Positions 1-8,104 of a stretch of DNA of 64,000 bases are shown in pieces. Below the pieces are notes generated by a model that saw only the letters and a list, made by a program, of their open reading frames with translations, had not been told where the DNA came from and made no database searches. The stretch comes from Streptomyces sp. Tu6071. Its GTDB lineage: Bacteria > Actinomycetota > Actinomycetes > Streptomycetales > Streptomycetaceae. The stretch covers positions 4,858,945-4,922,944 of the forward strand of contig NZ_CM001165.1 in NCBI RefSeq assembly GCF_000213055.1, in the 5' to 3' direction. A program made the translations under genes and the position numbers. Position 1 is the stretch's first letter. Each line of letters begins with the position of its first letter.

Positions 1-177
1 AGCCGCGGCAGGTCCGCCCCGCGCACACGCGGAAGCGCGGGGCGGATGATGCGGATGCCGCTTGACGAGCACGCGGCAATCCGTGGCACGGGAGTGGTCC
101 CCCACGGCTTCGGCGGCCCGCTCCGCACGCCTCAACTCGACGCAACGCGGGCACTCTTCACGGTGCGGGATGCTCAC
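1..177 (-). CDS. Partial small hypothetical protein with a CxxC motif
   Basis: The frame opens with GTG at 177 and stays open to the window edge, so only the first 59 codons are visible. The start overlaps the TGA of the upstream ATP-binding protein as GTGA, which indicates translational coupling. The N-terminus contains a CPRC motif (residues about 9-12), followed by a charged Arg/Glu-rich stretch and an RHPHHP segment. From memory, similar short basic proteins accompany XRE regulator/ATP-binding protein pairs in Streptomyces. Function unknown. No independent Shine-Dalgarno sequence is obvious, so the call rests on frame openness, coupling and context. Confidence 0.5.
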   Translation of the reverse strand, partial: MSIPHREECPRCVELRRAERAAEAVGDHSRATDCRVLVKRHPHHPPRASACARGGPAAA

Positions 178-965
178 GCCCGTACCTCCGCCCAGACCCG
201 CTTGCCCTCGGGCTCCGGATCCGTCCCCCAGGCCGACGCGAAGGCGTCGACAAGGGTGAGTCCGCGCCCCTTCAACGCCTCGGGGCACGGCGTGCGAGGG
301 AGAGGGCGGGCGTGGGAGCAGTCCGAGACGGTGATGCGCACGCCTTCGACATCGAGCTTCTTCACGGCGAGGCGGATCACGCCGCCCTCCGTGTGCGTGA
401 CCGCGTTGCCGACCAGCTCGGAGATGATGAGGGCGGCGGGCTCGGTGAGGTGGGCTAGGTCCCAGTAGGTGAGCACTTCGCGGATCAACATGCGGGCGGT
501 GGCCGCCGATTCGGCGGTACGAGGAAGTTCGGCGCTCACAGGCGGAGCAGCCTCGGCGACCATGCGAGTGAGCGCCTGACAGAGGTCTTTCGCCTCCTTC
601 CACAAGAGAACCATGAGGGAGTCCGTACTGTGGCCGTCCTCGTGGTGGACGCCGACCGCCAGGCCCACCTGCCGCGCCCTGCGGTCGAGGACCGGCTCCG
701 CCCTTCTCAGGGTCACGTGCGTGACGGGGACTGCTACGGGCCGCAGCGTCGCCCCGGTCCCGGGAGCCCGCCAGTCGCCGCCCCCGCCGGGCTCCCGCAG
801 GTGGTACGAGGACGCGGTATCGCCGGGGATGTCGACCACGACGCCGATGCGGCCGTCCTTGGCCAGGTCGAGAGCCAGGTCCCCGAGGCGGGGGCGGAAG
901 GGGGAGCCGACCGGGGGTGCGAGGGATTGCCAATTTTGGGGCTGATGCCCCGTCATGTCTGCCAT
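174..965 (-). CDS. ATP-binding regulatory protein (HATPase_c, RsbW-like) with a fused N-terminal domain
   Basis: The 263-residue product has two parts. Residues about 160-263 form a histidine-kinase-like ATPase fold of the anti-sigma RsbW class, with an N-box (ELVGNAVTHT) and a glycine-containing G-box (LKGRGLTLVDAF), but no phospho-acceptor histidine domain. Residues 1 to about 145 resemble a separate Streptomyces small protein family (RLGDLALDLAKDGRIGVVV, then HHEDGHSTDSL). The two are probably fused here. It lies 54 bp downstream of an XRE regulator on the same strand and is coupled by GTGA to the next small gene. Such ATPases usually bind or phosphorylate anti-sigma antagonists; the partner is not identifiable here. 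The start is the first ATG of the frame and could lie further in. Confidence 0.8.
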   Translation of the reverse strand: MADMTGHQPQNWQSLAPPVGSPFRPRLGDLALDLAKDGRIGVVVDIPGDTASSYHLREPGGGGDWRAPGTGATLRPVAVPVTHVTLRRAEPVLDRRARQVGLAVGVHHEDGHSTDSLMVLLWKEAKDLCQALTRMVAEAAPPVSAELPRTAESAATARMLIREVLTYWDLAHLTEPAALIISELVGNAVTHTEGGVIRLAVKKLDVEGVRITVSDCSHARPLPRTPCPEALKGRGLTLVDAFASAWGTDPEPEGKRVWAEVRA

Positions 966-1019
966 GACGGCAGTGTCGACGACCGTGCGTACGTGAATAT
1001 GAACAGGGCGAATACGGGC

Positions 1020-2243
1020 TTATCCGTCCAGGTGGAAGCGGTTGGACATGCTGCGCAGGCGTTCGCGCGTGGCCGCGCGTTCGGCGTGGACGATGGTGCG
1101 GAGGGTCGCGCGGGCGAGGGGGTGGTTGCGGATGAGCTGGGGGGCGAGACGCTCGGCCGTCTCCAGTTCGCGCAGTGCGTTGTCGCGGTGGCCGTCCCAC
1201 ATCCACGCGCGGGCGAGGTCCATGTGGTGGTGGCCCCTGCGGGAATGCGGGAGAGCTTCGACGAGGGCCGGTGGAGTGCGGCGGTTTATGGTCAATGCCC
1301 TTGTGTGATCGCCCATTTCCATGGCGACGCTGATCGCGTGGAGGTGCACGTTGCCCGGCGAGAAGGTGAGCGAGTGGCGGTCGTGGACGGGACGGGTGCT
1401 CAGGCGTGCCGCGGCGTCCTTGGCGTGCGCGACGCGTTCCTCTGCCTCGGTCCTGCTCCCGGCCCTGGCGGCGGAAACGGCGGCCCGCAGTTGCAGGGAG
1501 CCCCATACGCGTACCGCCAACTGCTCTCCACTCTCGTACTGTTGCTGTACCCGGGCCAGTGCCCGGTCCGAGAGTGCCAGCGCGTCGTGCCAGTCGGCCG
1601 TGGCCCACATGTCCCACACGCGCATCCAGTCCGTCACGGCGGGGAGTACGGGGTCCCCGGAGCGGGCCGCCGCCCAGGCCGCACGCTCGCACGTCATCGC
1701 GATCAGCTCGGGGTGCCCGAGCGCGTGCGCCGCCGTGTGCGCGAACTTGCAGGCGACCGCGTACACCCCGTACGCCTCCTCGCGTTCCCGGCCGTCACTG
1801 ATCTCGGCCAACGCCCTTGCCTCCCGCAGGAGATCGGGCAGTACGCGGAGGATCGACGTGTTCGCCGCCGCGTCCCGCAAGCGGTGCAGCCGGGCCGTCT
1901 CCTCCCACAGGCGGGCGGCGTCGCGCGGCGTGCCGTCGAAGACCGGGACGAGGTCGTAGCGCCGCAGTTCGCGCAGGATCGACGCGGCAGCAGCCTGCCA
2001 CTGGTTCTCTGCGGGCGAGGTGTTGTACGGGCGGCCGATCAAGTCGTTCGGATGAACGTGGAGTTCGGCGGCCATCTGGTTGAGCAGGCTCACCCGGTCG
2101 AGCTCGATGTGCCCTCGCTCGACCCGCGAGACCCATCCCTGCGTTTTCCCGAGCGCCGCCGCGAGGTCGGCCTGCGGCATCCCGAGTCGCAAGCGCGCCC
2201 GCCGCACTCGCCGTCCGATCTCCTGCGCCTCGTCGGGCATCAC
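1020..2243 (-). CDS. XRE-family helix-turn-helix regulator with TPR-like C-terminal domain
   Basis: The product is about 407 residues. Residues about 8-65 are a Cro/C1-type helix-turn-helix (GMPQADLAAALGKTQGWVSRVERG). The remainder is Ala/Arg-rich alpha-helix with TPR-like repeats, typical of the long Streptomyces XRE regulators paired with ATP-binding proteins. Start choice is GTG at 2243 or the adjacent ATG at 2240; a GAAAGGGACG sequence lies just upstream. It heads a likely three-gene unit on the minus strand (regulator, ATPase, small CxxC protein). DNA target and ligand are unknown. The family is common in actinomycetes and its relatives affect development or antibiotic production, but nothing here shows a specific role. 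Confidence 0.88.
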   Translation of the reverse strand: MMPDEAQEIGRRVRRARLRLGMPQADLAAALGKTQGWVSRVERGHIELDRVSLLNQMAAELHVHPNDLIGRPYNTSPAENQWQAAAASILRELRRYDLVPVFDGTPRDAARLWEETARLHRLRDAAANTSILRVLPDLLREARALAEISDGREREEAYGVYAVACKFAHTAAHALGHPELIAMTCERAAWAAARSGDPVLPAVTDWMRVWDMWATADWHDALALSDRALARVQQQYESGEQLAVRVWGSLQLRAAVSAARAGSRTEAEERVAHAKDAAARLSTRPVHDRHSLTFSPGNVHLHAISVAMEMGDHTRALTINRRTPPALVEALPHSRRGHHHMDLARAWMWDGHRDNALRELETAERLAPQLIRNHPLARATLRTIVHAERAATRERLRSMSNRFHLDG

Positions 2244-2425
2244 GCCACGTCCCTTTCGCCGTGCGGTGCGGATCTCAGTCGCGGCGGCATGCCTGGTCGC
2301 GGACCGCCGTATTCATGAAGGTACCGGCCCGTCAGGAGCGGGTGGAGCGGAAAGCCCGCAGCGCGGGCGAGGCGCATCGCCCGCCTACGCCCCTTGCGCG
2401 GGCGCCGCTCCCGCCCCCGCTCGCC

Positions 2426-2905
2426 TCAGCGCTCCGTGTCGAAGAACTCCGCCGCCGTGTCGATGAAGTGGTCGTGGGCCGTGCGGGACCGCTTCTGCGC
2501 TGTGTCCAGCTCGTCCGGAGTGCGTGCGTCCGCCATGTCGTACGTGGCTGTGATCATCGTGTCGGCCGCCGTTTTCACCCCGGGGTCCGGGACGAGGAGG
2601 CGGACGAGGGCGTACGGGCGCTTCGTGGCGGCCCTCGTGACGTGCGAAGCCGTGCGCAGCTCGAAGAGTTCGGCGTCGGTCGCCGTGCCGGAGAGCTTGG
2701 CCTCCAGGCGCATCCGCAGCGCTTGACGGTGCGCCGAGTCGGCCGCGACGAGGTCCGCCACCGCGTCGAGCGCGTCCTGCCGCGACCGGGCGCGGGCCGC
2801 CGCGCGCTCCGTACGGCCCGCCGCCAGATGCTGGAAGAAGCCCGTCACCGTCGCGCCCAGCAGCGTGCCCAGGACCGCGAGCGCCGTCGTCAGCACCGGC
2901 GTCAC
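2426..2905 (-). CDS. Membrane-anchored hypothetical protein
   Basis: The product is 159 residues. A hydrophobic N-terminal segment (residues about 3-22) looks like a single signal-anchor helix. A charged Ala/Arg-rich helical region of about 135 residues follows and may form a coiled coil. GTG at 2905 was chosen because it overlaps the stop of the upstream hydrolase-like gene in a GTGA arrangement. The longer ATG-initiated version would extend deep into that gene as proline/arginine shadow sequence. Function is unrecognised. Coupling suggests co-expression with the hydrolase-like gene. Confidence 0.7.
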   Translation of the reverse strand: MTPVLTTALAVLGTLLGATVTGFFQHLAAGRTERAAARARSRQDALDAVADLVAADSAHRQALRMRLEAKLSGTATDAELFELRTASHVTRAATKRPYALVRLLVPDPGVKTAADTMITATYDMADARTPDELDTAQKRSRTAHDHFIDTAAEFFDTER

Positions 2906-3651
2906 CCCCGCAGCGTCTCCCCGAATCCCGCCGCCAGCGGCATCCGCAGGCCCAGCGGCGGCGGGGCCGCCAGGGCGTCCTCGACCGTGCGGGCGTAGGG
3001 GAGGCCGCACAGCGAGCCGAGGGTGAAGTCGCAGGAGAGGGCGAGGATTTCGGAGCGGTAGCGGCGCAGGGAGTGGCCGTCCGTGTGGGCCTCGAAGCGG
3101 CACACGTCGCGGTTCGCCTTCTTCGCGCGCTCCGCGAGGCGGAAGGAGAGTTCGGGGTCGGTGCGGCGGTCGTCCGTGCCGTGGACGAGGAGGACGTGAC
3201 GGCCCGCGAGGTGCCTGACCGGCTCGGGCTCCGCCGCCGGGTCGTCGTCCTCGGGGAGACGGGGAGCGAGCGCGAGCACCGTCGTGACGGCCTCGTGCCC
3301 GGCCGCGCGCAGCGCCGCGCGGGCCCCGCTGCCCGCGCCCGCGAGCGCGAGCGGCACGTCGCCGTGCCGCCGCACGCTCTCGTCCGCCGCCCAGCGAGCC
3401 GCCCGCTCCGCCGATTCCACCGGGTCCCCGCCGCCCGGCACCCGCACGGTGTACGTGGCGAGCCCCGCGCTCGCGCCGCGCCGCGCGAGCGCCCGCGCCA
3501 GGCGCCGCACCGTCGCCCCCGTACCGAATCCGTCCCCGGCGCGCCCGGTACGCGAGGGCAGCACCAGGGCGACGGCGTTCACCGCCTCCGGGCCCGCTCC
3601 CGTCAGCCGCCCCAGGCGGGGTCCGTCCTCGGGCGTCGTTCGCTGTGCCAT
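2902..3651 (-). CDS. Alpha/beta-hydrolase-like (dienelactone-hydrolase-type) protein
   Basis: The product is 249 residues from ATG at 3651 (MAQRTTP...). Family features are a nucleophile-elbow-like AGSGA segment, a later LLVHGTDDRRTDP stretch that would place the acidic residue, and HTDGHS near residue 215 as candidate histidine. The elbow departs from strict GxSxG, having Ala in both flanking glycine positions, so activity is uncertain. No signal peptide is seen, so it is probably cytoplasmic. It is divergent from add across about 120 bp and coupled to the downstream membrane protein gene. It could be a dienelactone-hydrolase relative or a non-catalytic homologue. Confidence 0.72.
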   Translation of the reverse strand: MAQRTTPEDGPRLGRLTGAGPEAVNAVALVLPSRTGRAGDGFGTGATVRRLARALARRGASAGLATYTVRVPGGGDPVESAERAARWAADESVRRHGDVPLALAGAGSGARAALRAAGHEAVTTVLALAPRLPEDDDPAAEPEPVRHLAGRHVLLVHGTDDRRTDPELSFRLAERAKKANRDVCRFEAHTDGHSLRRYRSEILALSCDFTLGSLCGLPYARTVEDALAAPPPLGLRMPLAAGFGETLRG

Positions 3652-3736
3652 GGATGAACCTTGACAGAAACGAGACCGGAGGCTGCCCGTCCGCACGGTC
3701 ACTGTTGGATATCGGCGCACGTTTCCCGCCCTTCGT

Positions 3737-3748
3737 CTACGCGCGTAG
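3737..3748. promoter_or_regulatory. Palindromic operator CTACGCGCGTAG upstream of add
   Basis: This is a perfect 12-bp palindrome whose last base lies 24 bp before the add start codon. Identical copies occur before deoC and before PNP in this window. A weak TAGAGT -10-like hexamer lies between the site and the start, so the site probably overlaps the promoter and would act as a repressor operator. The binding protein is not identified. Confidence 0.75.
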
Positions 3749-3772
3749 GCGCCGGACGGTTAGAGTGCCGCC

Positions 3773-4942
3773 ATGACACGCCCCAGCCCTTCCGGTACCC
3801 CGGGCGCGGCCACCGACCGTGCCGTCAAGGCCGCCCGCGCACTGCCCACAGCCGACCAGATCCTGCGTGCCCCCAAGGTGCTGCTCCACGACCACCTGGA
3901 CGGCGGACTGCGGCCCGCGACCGTGGCCGAACTCGCGCGCGACGCCGGGTACACGGGGCTCCCCGAGTCCGATCCCGAGAAGCTCGGCATCTGGTTCCGC
4001 GAGGCCGCCGACTCCGGCTCCCTGGAGCGGTACCTGGAGACCTTCGCGCACACGACCGCCGTCATGCAGTCGCGCGACGCGCTCTTCCGGGTCGCCTCCG
4101 AGTGCGCCCAGGACCTCGCGGCTGACGGCGTCGTGTACGCCGAGGTGCGGTACGCGCCCGAGCAGCACCTCGAAGGCGGGCTCGGCCTCGAAGAGGTCGT
4201 CGAGGCCGTCAACGACGGTTTCCGTGAGGGCGAACGCCTCGCCGCCGCCGAGGGCCGGCGCATCAAGGTCGGCGCGCTGCTCACCGCGATGCGGCACGCG
4301 GCGCGCTCCCTGGAGATCGCGACGCTCGCCAACGCCTACCGCGACCGCGGCGTCGTCGGCTTCGACATCGCGGGCGCCGAGGCCGGGTTCCCTCCCACCC
4401 GCCACCTCGAAGCCTTCGAGTACCTCAAGCGCGAGAACAACCACTTCACGATCCACGCGGGCGAGGCGTTCGGGCTGCCCTCGATCTGGGAGGCCCTCCA
4501 GTGGTGCGGCGCCGACCGGCTCGGTCACGGCGTCCGCATCATCGACGACATCACCGTGGCCGACGACGGCACCGTCTCGCTCGGCCGGCTCGCCTCGTAC
4601 GTACGGGACAAGCGCATCCCGCTGGAGCTGTGCCCCACCTCCAACCTCCAGACCGGAGCGGCCAGTTCCTACGCCGAGCACCCCATCGGCCTCCTGAGCC
4701 GCCTGAAGTTCCGCTGCACCGTCAACACCGACAACCGCCTCATGTCGGGCACGACGATGAGCCGCGAGTTCGGACACCTCGTCGACGTCTTCGGCTACAC
4801 CCTCGACGACCTCCAGTGGTTCACCACCAACGGCATGAAGTCCGCCTTCCTCCCCTTCGACCAGCGCCTCGCCATGATCAACGAGGTCATCAAGCCGCGC
4901 TACGCGGAACTGCGCGCGGAATGGCTCTTCCAGGGGGCCTGA
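3773..4942 (+). CDS. add: Adenosine deaminase
   Basis: It hydrolyses adenosine and deoxyadenosine to (deoxy)inosine plus ammonia in the cytoplasm, feeding nucleoside phosphorolysis. The 389-residue protein is slightly longer than E. coli Add because of an N-terminal extension. Zinc and catalytic signatures are visible: HDHLDGG near residues 39-45, HAGEAFG near residue 228, LGHGVRI near 252, and the NTDN segment near 324 carrying the metal-binding aspartate. The ATG at 3773 has no clear Shine-Dalgarno sequence and a -10-like TAGAGT lies close upstream, so the transcript may be short-leadered or leaderless. The upstream palindrome links it to deoC and PNP, which act on the following catabolic steps. 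Confidence 0.97.
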   Translation: MTRPSPSGTPGAATDRAVKAARALPTADQILRAPKVLLHDHLDGGLRPATVAELARDAGYTGLPESDPEKLGIWFREAADSGSLERYLETFAHTTAVMQSRDALFRVASECAQDLAADGVVYAEVRYAPEQHLEGGLGLEEVVEAVNDGFREGERLAAAEGRRIKVGALLTAMRHAARSLEIATLANAYRDRGVVGFDIAGAEAGFPPTRHLEAFEYLKRENNHFTIHAGEAFGLPSIWEALQWCGADRLGHGVRIIDDITVADDGTVSLGRLASYVRDKRIPLELCPTSNLQTGAASSYAEHPIGLLSRLKFRCTVNTDNRLMSGTTMSREFGHLVDVFGYTLDDLQWFTTNGMKSAFLPFDQRLAMINEVIKPRYAELRAEWLFQGA

Positions 4943-4974
4943 GGTGAGCTGATGGCGCGCGACGGGCGGCGCTG

Positions 4975-5165
4975 AGGGGCGCGGATGGCGCTTGACGGGC
5001 CGGGGGGGGCTTGCGCGGGCCGGGGGCAGCGCCTGCGGGGCCGGGGATGCGCCGACGGGCCCGGTGGATCACCTGCGGGCCCGGGGGAGCACCTGCGGGG
5101 CTGTGGGGCCGGGGGATGCGCTTGCGGGGCTGGGGGCGCGTCTGCGGGGCCGGAAGCGCGGGGTG
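4975..5165. repeat. Degenerate G-rich tandem repeat between convergent genes
   Basis: About eight to ten imperfect units of roughly 18-24 bp, built on TGCGGGGCCGGGGG with runs of four to eight G on the plus strand, fill the gap between the add stop and the ADP-ribosylglycohydrolase stop. No convincing reading frame or ribosome-binding site is present. The regular G-runs could form G-quadruplexes or act as a transcription barrier. Confidence 0.6.
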
Positions 5166-5191
5166 GGAGCAGCGGTCGAGTGGGTGAGCGC

Positions 5192-6135
5192 TCACTCACC
5201 CCGCGTGGCCCCCCCCCACTCCTCCGCGAGTCGTCGCAGGTCCTCCGCCCGCAGCACCCGCCCGTCCCACCCCGGCAGCGGAACGTGCAAGGGCTCCGTC
5301 CACCGCGCGGGGATCGCCCCGGCGCCGTACCGGGCCCCGGCCGGCCCGCCCGTCACCGCCGCCACCGTGTCCGTGTCGCCCCCGAGATCGATCGCGGCCC
5401 GCAACGCCGCCTCGAAGCCGCCCGTCGTGCGCGGCGCCCACACCGCCGAGCCGAGGCACGGCCAGACGGCGCCGTCGAACTCGGTGGCCTCGTCGGGGTG
5501 CCACGTGGGGGCGAGCACGGTCGCGTACCACTCGCGGTGCCCGGGATGCACGTGGCCGAGGACTTCCGGGAGCGCGGCGAGCGGGTCGGCGCCGCTCAGT
5601 GCGAGGCGTACGAGCTCGTGGAAGATCGCCGTGCCCTCCCAGGCGGCCCGGTCGCCGTGCGTGAGCGCCGCGAGCCGTCGGCCCGCGTCCATCGTGGCCG
5701 TCCGCCCGGCGCCCGCGAAGCGGACGGCGGAAGGGGCGGCCCGCATGAGCGCACCGTTCCCCGCGGCGCGGATAGTGACCTGGAAGTGCCGCGCGGCGGC
5801 TTGATCCCACGGGTCGCCACTGGTCAGCACGCCCTCCGTCTCGAGCCCGATGTCCTTGGGCTCGCCCCGAGCCCACCGCTGGAACCGCTCGAAGACGTCC
5901 GGCAGATCGAGCCCGCCCCGCTCCCGCAGCGACTCCCCGACCAGCACCGCCATCTGCGTGTCGTCAGTGGCTTCCCCGGCTCCCACCCGCCGCCCCCGCA
6001 CATCTCCCCGCCCGCCCCCGCCGCCGGGAACCGCGCGGAGAAGGCGCCATCCTCCCCGAAGTCGAAGGGTGCCCCGAGCGCATCCCCGACCGCCGAGCCG
6101 ACGACAGCCCCCACCACCCGCTCCAGGCGTTCCAT
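5192..6135 (-). pseudogene. ADP-ribosylglycohydrolase (DraG family) with a frameshift
   Basis: The family removes ADP-ribose from proteins or related substrates using a di-metal site. The reading starts at ATG 6135 with the conserved GSAVGDALGAP motif, then runs to GGWEPGK. The metal-binding TDDTQM motif and the rest of the domain continue in another frame, ending at 5192 with DLGGDTDT (second metal motif) intact. Restoring one C to the C-run at 5974-5977 (one G on the coding strand) gives GWEPG-EATDDTQ in a single frame. Everything else is intact, so this is either a recent frameshift or a homopolymer sequencing error. An IS630 remnant ends 10 bp upstream, so the native promoter may be lost. 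Confidence 0.82.
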
Positions 6136-6145
6136 CCCGGCACGC

Positions 6146-6660
6146 TCACGCGAGGGAGATGCGGCCCGCGTCGCGGGCCTTGGTCACGAACTGCGGGTCG
6201 GTCGACAGCCTCCAGGTCTCCACGATGTGCGGCTTGACGCCGAACGCCCGCCAGATCCGCGAGACGGCCGACTGGGATACGCCCTCCGCCTCGGCCACCG
6301 AACGTGTCGGCCGTGCGCGTCACCCGTCAGTCGCGCCCGGCCGAGTGCCCTCGCGACCAGGGCTGCGACCTGCTCGTCGGTGATCCTTCGCGGTCACCCC
6401 GAACGTGGTCGGTCCGCCCGGTTCTCCAGCCGGTTCGCGGCGAACCGGGACCGCCGCTCGCATACCGTCTCTCGCGAGACGCCCGGATCCCCCGCGACCC
6501 GCGCGTTCGGCAGGCCCTCCGCGCACGCCGACATGATCTTCGGCCGCAGCACCAGTGCGTGAGCCGCCGACGGCTCGCACGACCCGACGCGGACTGCTCG
6601 CGCGACCAGCCGTGCGGCACCCGGCCTTCGTGATCGGACCACTCCAGCGGCGACAGCTTC
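6146..6660 (-). mobile_element. Degenerate IS630-type transposase remnant
   Basis: Minus-strand translation gives recognisable IS630-family N-terminal pieces in different frames. The first has SACAEGLPNARVAGDPGVS and RSRFAANRLENRADRPR (about 6600-6394). The second has RITDEQVAALVARAL (about 6385-6340). The third has EAEGVSQSAVSRIWRAFGV, KPHIVETWRLSTDPQFV and TKARD (about 6300-6150), ending in a stop at 6146. At least two frameshifts are needed, and the catalytic DDE half is missing. It is a dead fragment. Terminal inverted repeats were not recognised. The 240 bp beyond it up to the PspC gene holds no gene I can support. Confidence 0.75.
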
Positions 6661-6901
6661 GGGCCAGGCAACATCCCGCTCTGTCACAGCGAGCAGACCC
6701 ACGACTCAGGACACTGGGCACCCGGTGAGGCGGACAGTGGCCCGCCTCTGACACGGGGCGCCGTCGGCATCATGTGCGGTCGTCCGTGCCGACGTCACTC
6801 GGTCACGTGCCGCCGCCGCGCCGGTTCTGCCGCCCCTGTCGCAGGGGGGCCGCGTCCCGCCGGAGGCAATCCCCTCCCGGCCCGGGGCGCGCTGCCCCGC
6901 C

Positions 6902-7123
6902 TCACCACGCCGGGTGTGCCGAGCCGCTCGACTTCTTCTCGTTCGGGAGGAGGAGCCAGAGGGCCAGGTAGACGAGGAACTGGGGGCCGGGGAGGAGGCA
7001 CGACGCGACGAAGATGACGCGCATCGTGGTCGGGGAGATGCCGAAGCGGTGGGCGAGGGCGGCGCAGACGCCGGCGATCATGCGGCCGTGCGTGGGGCGG
7101 ACCAGGGACGTGCTGGTGCTCAT
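6902..7123 (-). CDS. PspC-domain small membrane protein
   Basis: The product is 73 residues from the ATG at 7123 (MSTSTSLVRP). The sequence GRMIAGVCAALAHRFGISPTT, followed by a hydrophobic segment (VASCLLPGPQFLVYLALWLLLP), is the compact PspC fold with a transmembrane helix. Related proteins contribute to envelope stress responses; in Streptomyces many short PspC proteins occur and roles are undefined. The upstream frame extension is proline/arginine shadow and was trimmed. It stands alone, about 115 bp from the vanZ-like gene end on the same strand. Confidence 0.85.
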   Translation of the reverse strand: MSTSTSLVRPTHGRMIAGVCAALAHRFGISPTTMRVIFVASCLLPGPQFLVYLALWLLLPNEKKSSGSAHPAW

Positions 7124-7238
7124 GGTGGGCTCCTCCGTCGATGTCTGTGCGGAGCCGTCGTCCGGCCCCGGCGGGGGGCGCCTTCCGCGTCCCCCGACAC
7201 CTTCCACGCTACGGGGACGAACCGGGACGAGCATCCGC

Positions 7239-7832
7239 CTAAGGTGCCGTACCGACCCTGGGAATTCTCGGGGTCGAACCCTGAGAAACCCCTCCGGGAC
7301 ACCCCGGGGAGAACTCGGGGTTCTCCTCCCCGGGGCGGAGGGGAGGGGATACCTCGGAGGGAGTCCCGCGCCGGTTCCTGGTCCTGCGGCGGACCGCCGG
7401 TACGACCAGGAGATGAGCCGCCGCCGTCCCCACGATCGCGAGCAGTACCGAGTCGATGTCCACCCTCTGGCCCGGCACCCCGGTCTGCGCGATCTCCAGG
7501 AGCATCGCGAGCACCCCGCCCGCCAGCGTCGAGCGGCACAGTGATGCGAAGGCCGAGACCGCGACGCGGCCCCCGGCGAGCGGCAGCAGCACCCCGAGCG
7601 GCGCGAGCAGTCCGAGACCGGCGGCCAGGGGCCGTACCGCGCCGGGGAAACCGAGCGACAGATCGGCGCGGACCGTCGCGAACGGCGTCGTGTTCGGCGC
7701 GCTCACCCACGGCACGTCGAGCGGCCTCAGCGCGTACCAGCCGACGAACAGCAGATGCGCGACGAGGAGTACGACTCCCGCCGCGCGGTAGGAAACGGTC
7801 CGCGCCCCGCCGTCTGGCCCTGGCTGCTGCAC
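7239..7832 (-). CDS. VanZ-like membrane protein
   Basis: The product is about 197 residues and hydrophobic, with several predicted transmembrane segments. The VanZ signature region is present: RPLDVPWVSAPNTTPF in the first loop and EIAQTGVPGQRVDIDSVLLAIVGT in the last. VanZ relatives are linked to glycopeptide tolerance in some bacteria but mostly have unknown roles. GTG at 7832 was chosen as the nearest plausible start before the first helix; the Shine-Dalgarno sequence is weak and the start is uncertain. The last 45 residues are Pro/Gly-rich low complexity and the DNA there (about 7300-7345) can fold into a strong hairpin. Confidence 0.78.
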   Translation of the reverse strand: MQQPGPDGGARTVSYRAAGVVLLVAHLLFVGWYALRPLDVPWVSAPNTTPFATVRADLSLGFPGAVRPLAAGLGLLAPLGVLLPLAGGRVAVSAFASLCRSTLAGGVLAMLLEIAQTGVPGQRVDIDSVLLAIVGTAAAHLLVVPAVRRRTRNRRGTPSEVSPPLRPGEENPEFSPGCPGGVSQGSTPRIPRVGTAP

Positions 7833-8042
7833 GTTCCCAAGGACGCGCCCCCCGCCTCGCCCGGTTCCGGCCCACGCCCCGGCGGCCGTGTGGGCGTCCT
7901 CACCCCGGCACCCGCCCCGCCACGGGAACCGAACGGCGCGGGACGCGAACGGCACCGGACCCGCCACGCGCCCGCCACGCCCTTCCCGGGCCGCGTGAGC
8001 CCCCGCCGCCGGGATACCCGGCCCCCGGCCTGGTCGGCGCAC

Positions 8043-8103
8043 CAAGCCCCCGCCACCCGGCCCCCGTCCCGCAAGCCGGCCCCCGTCCCGCCAGTCGGCC
8101 CCC
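8043..8103. repeat. C-rich short tandem repeat downstream of the AfsQ lipoprotein gene
   Basis: Three imperfect copies of a unit of about 18 bp (CCGGCCCCCGTCCCGC with variable ends) follow directly after the lipoprotein stop. The whole gap 7833-8104 is C-rich, without a supported gene. It may contribute to transcript end formation. Confidence 0.5.
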
Positions 8104-8104
8104 G

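Noticed and set aside
630..2318. Long plus-strand ORF of 562 residues opposite the XRE regulator
   Set aside because: Antisense shadow of a high-GC gene; Arg/Val/Gly-rich composition, no family motif, no ribosome-binding site.
4975..5165. Possible CRISPR-like array
   Set aside because: Units are contiguous and degenerate, with no unique spacers of constant size.
7295..7345. Strong hairpin as vanZ terminator
   Set aside because: It lies inside the open frame of the VanZ-like gene, although the C-terminal tail could be run-through; not called as terminator.
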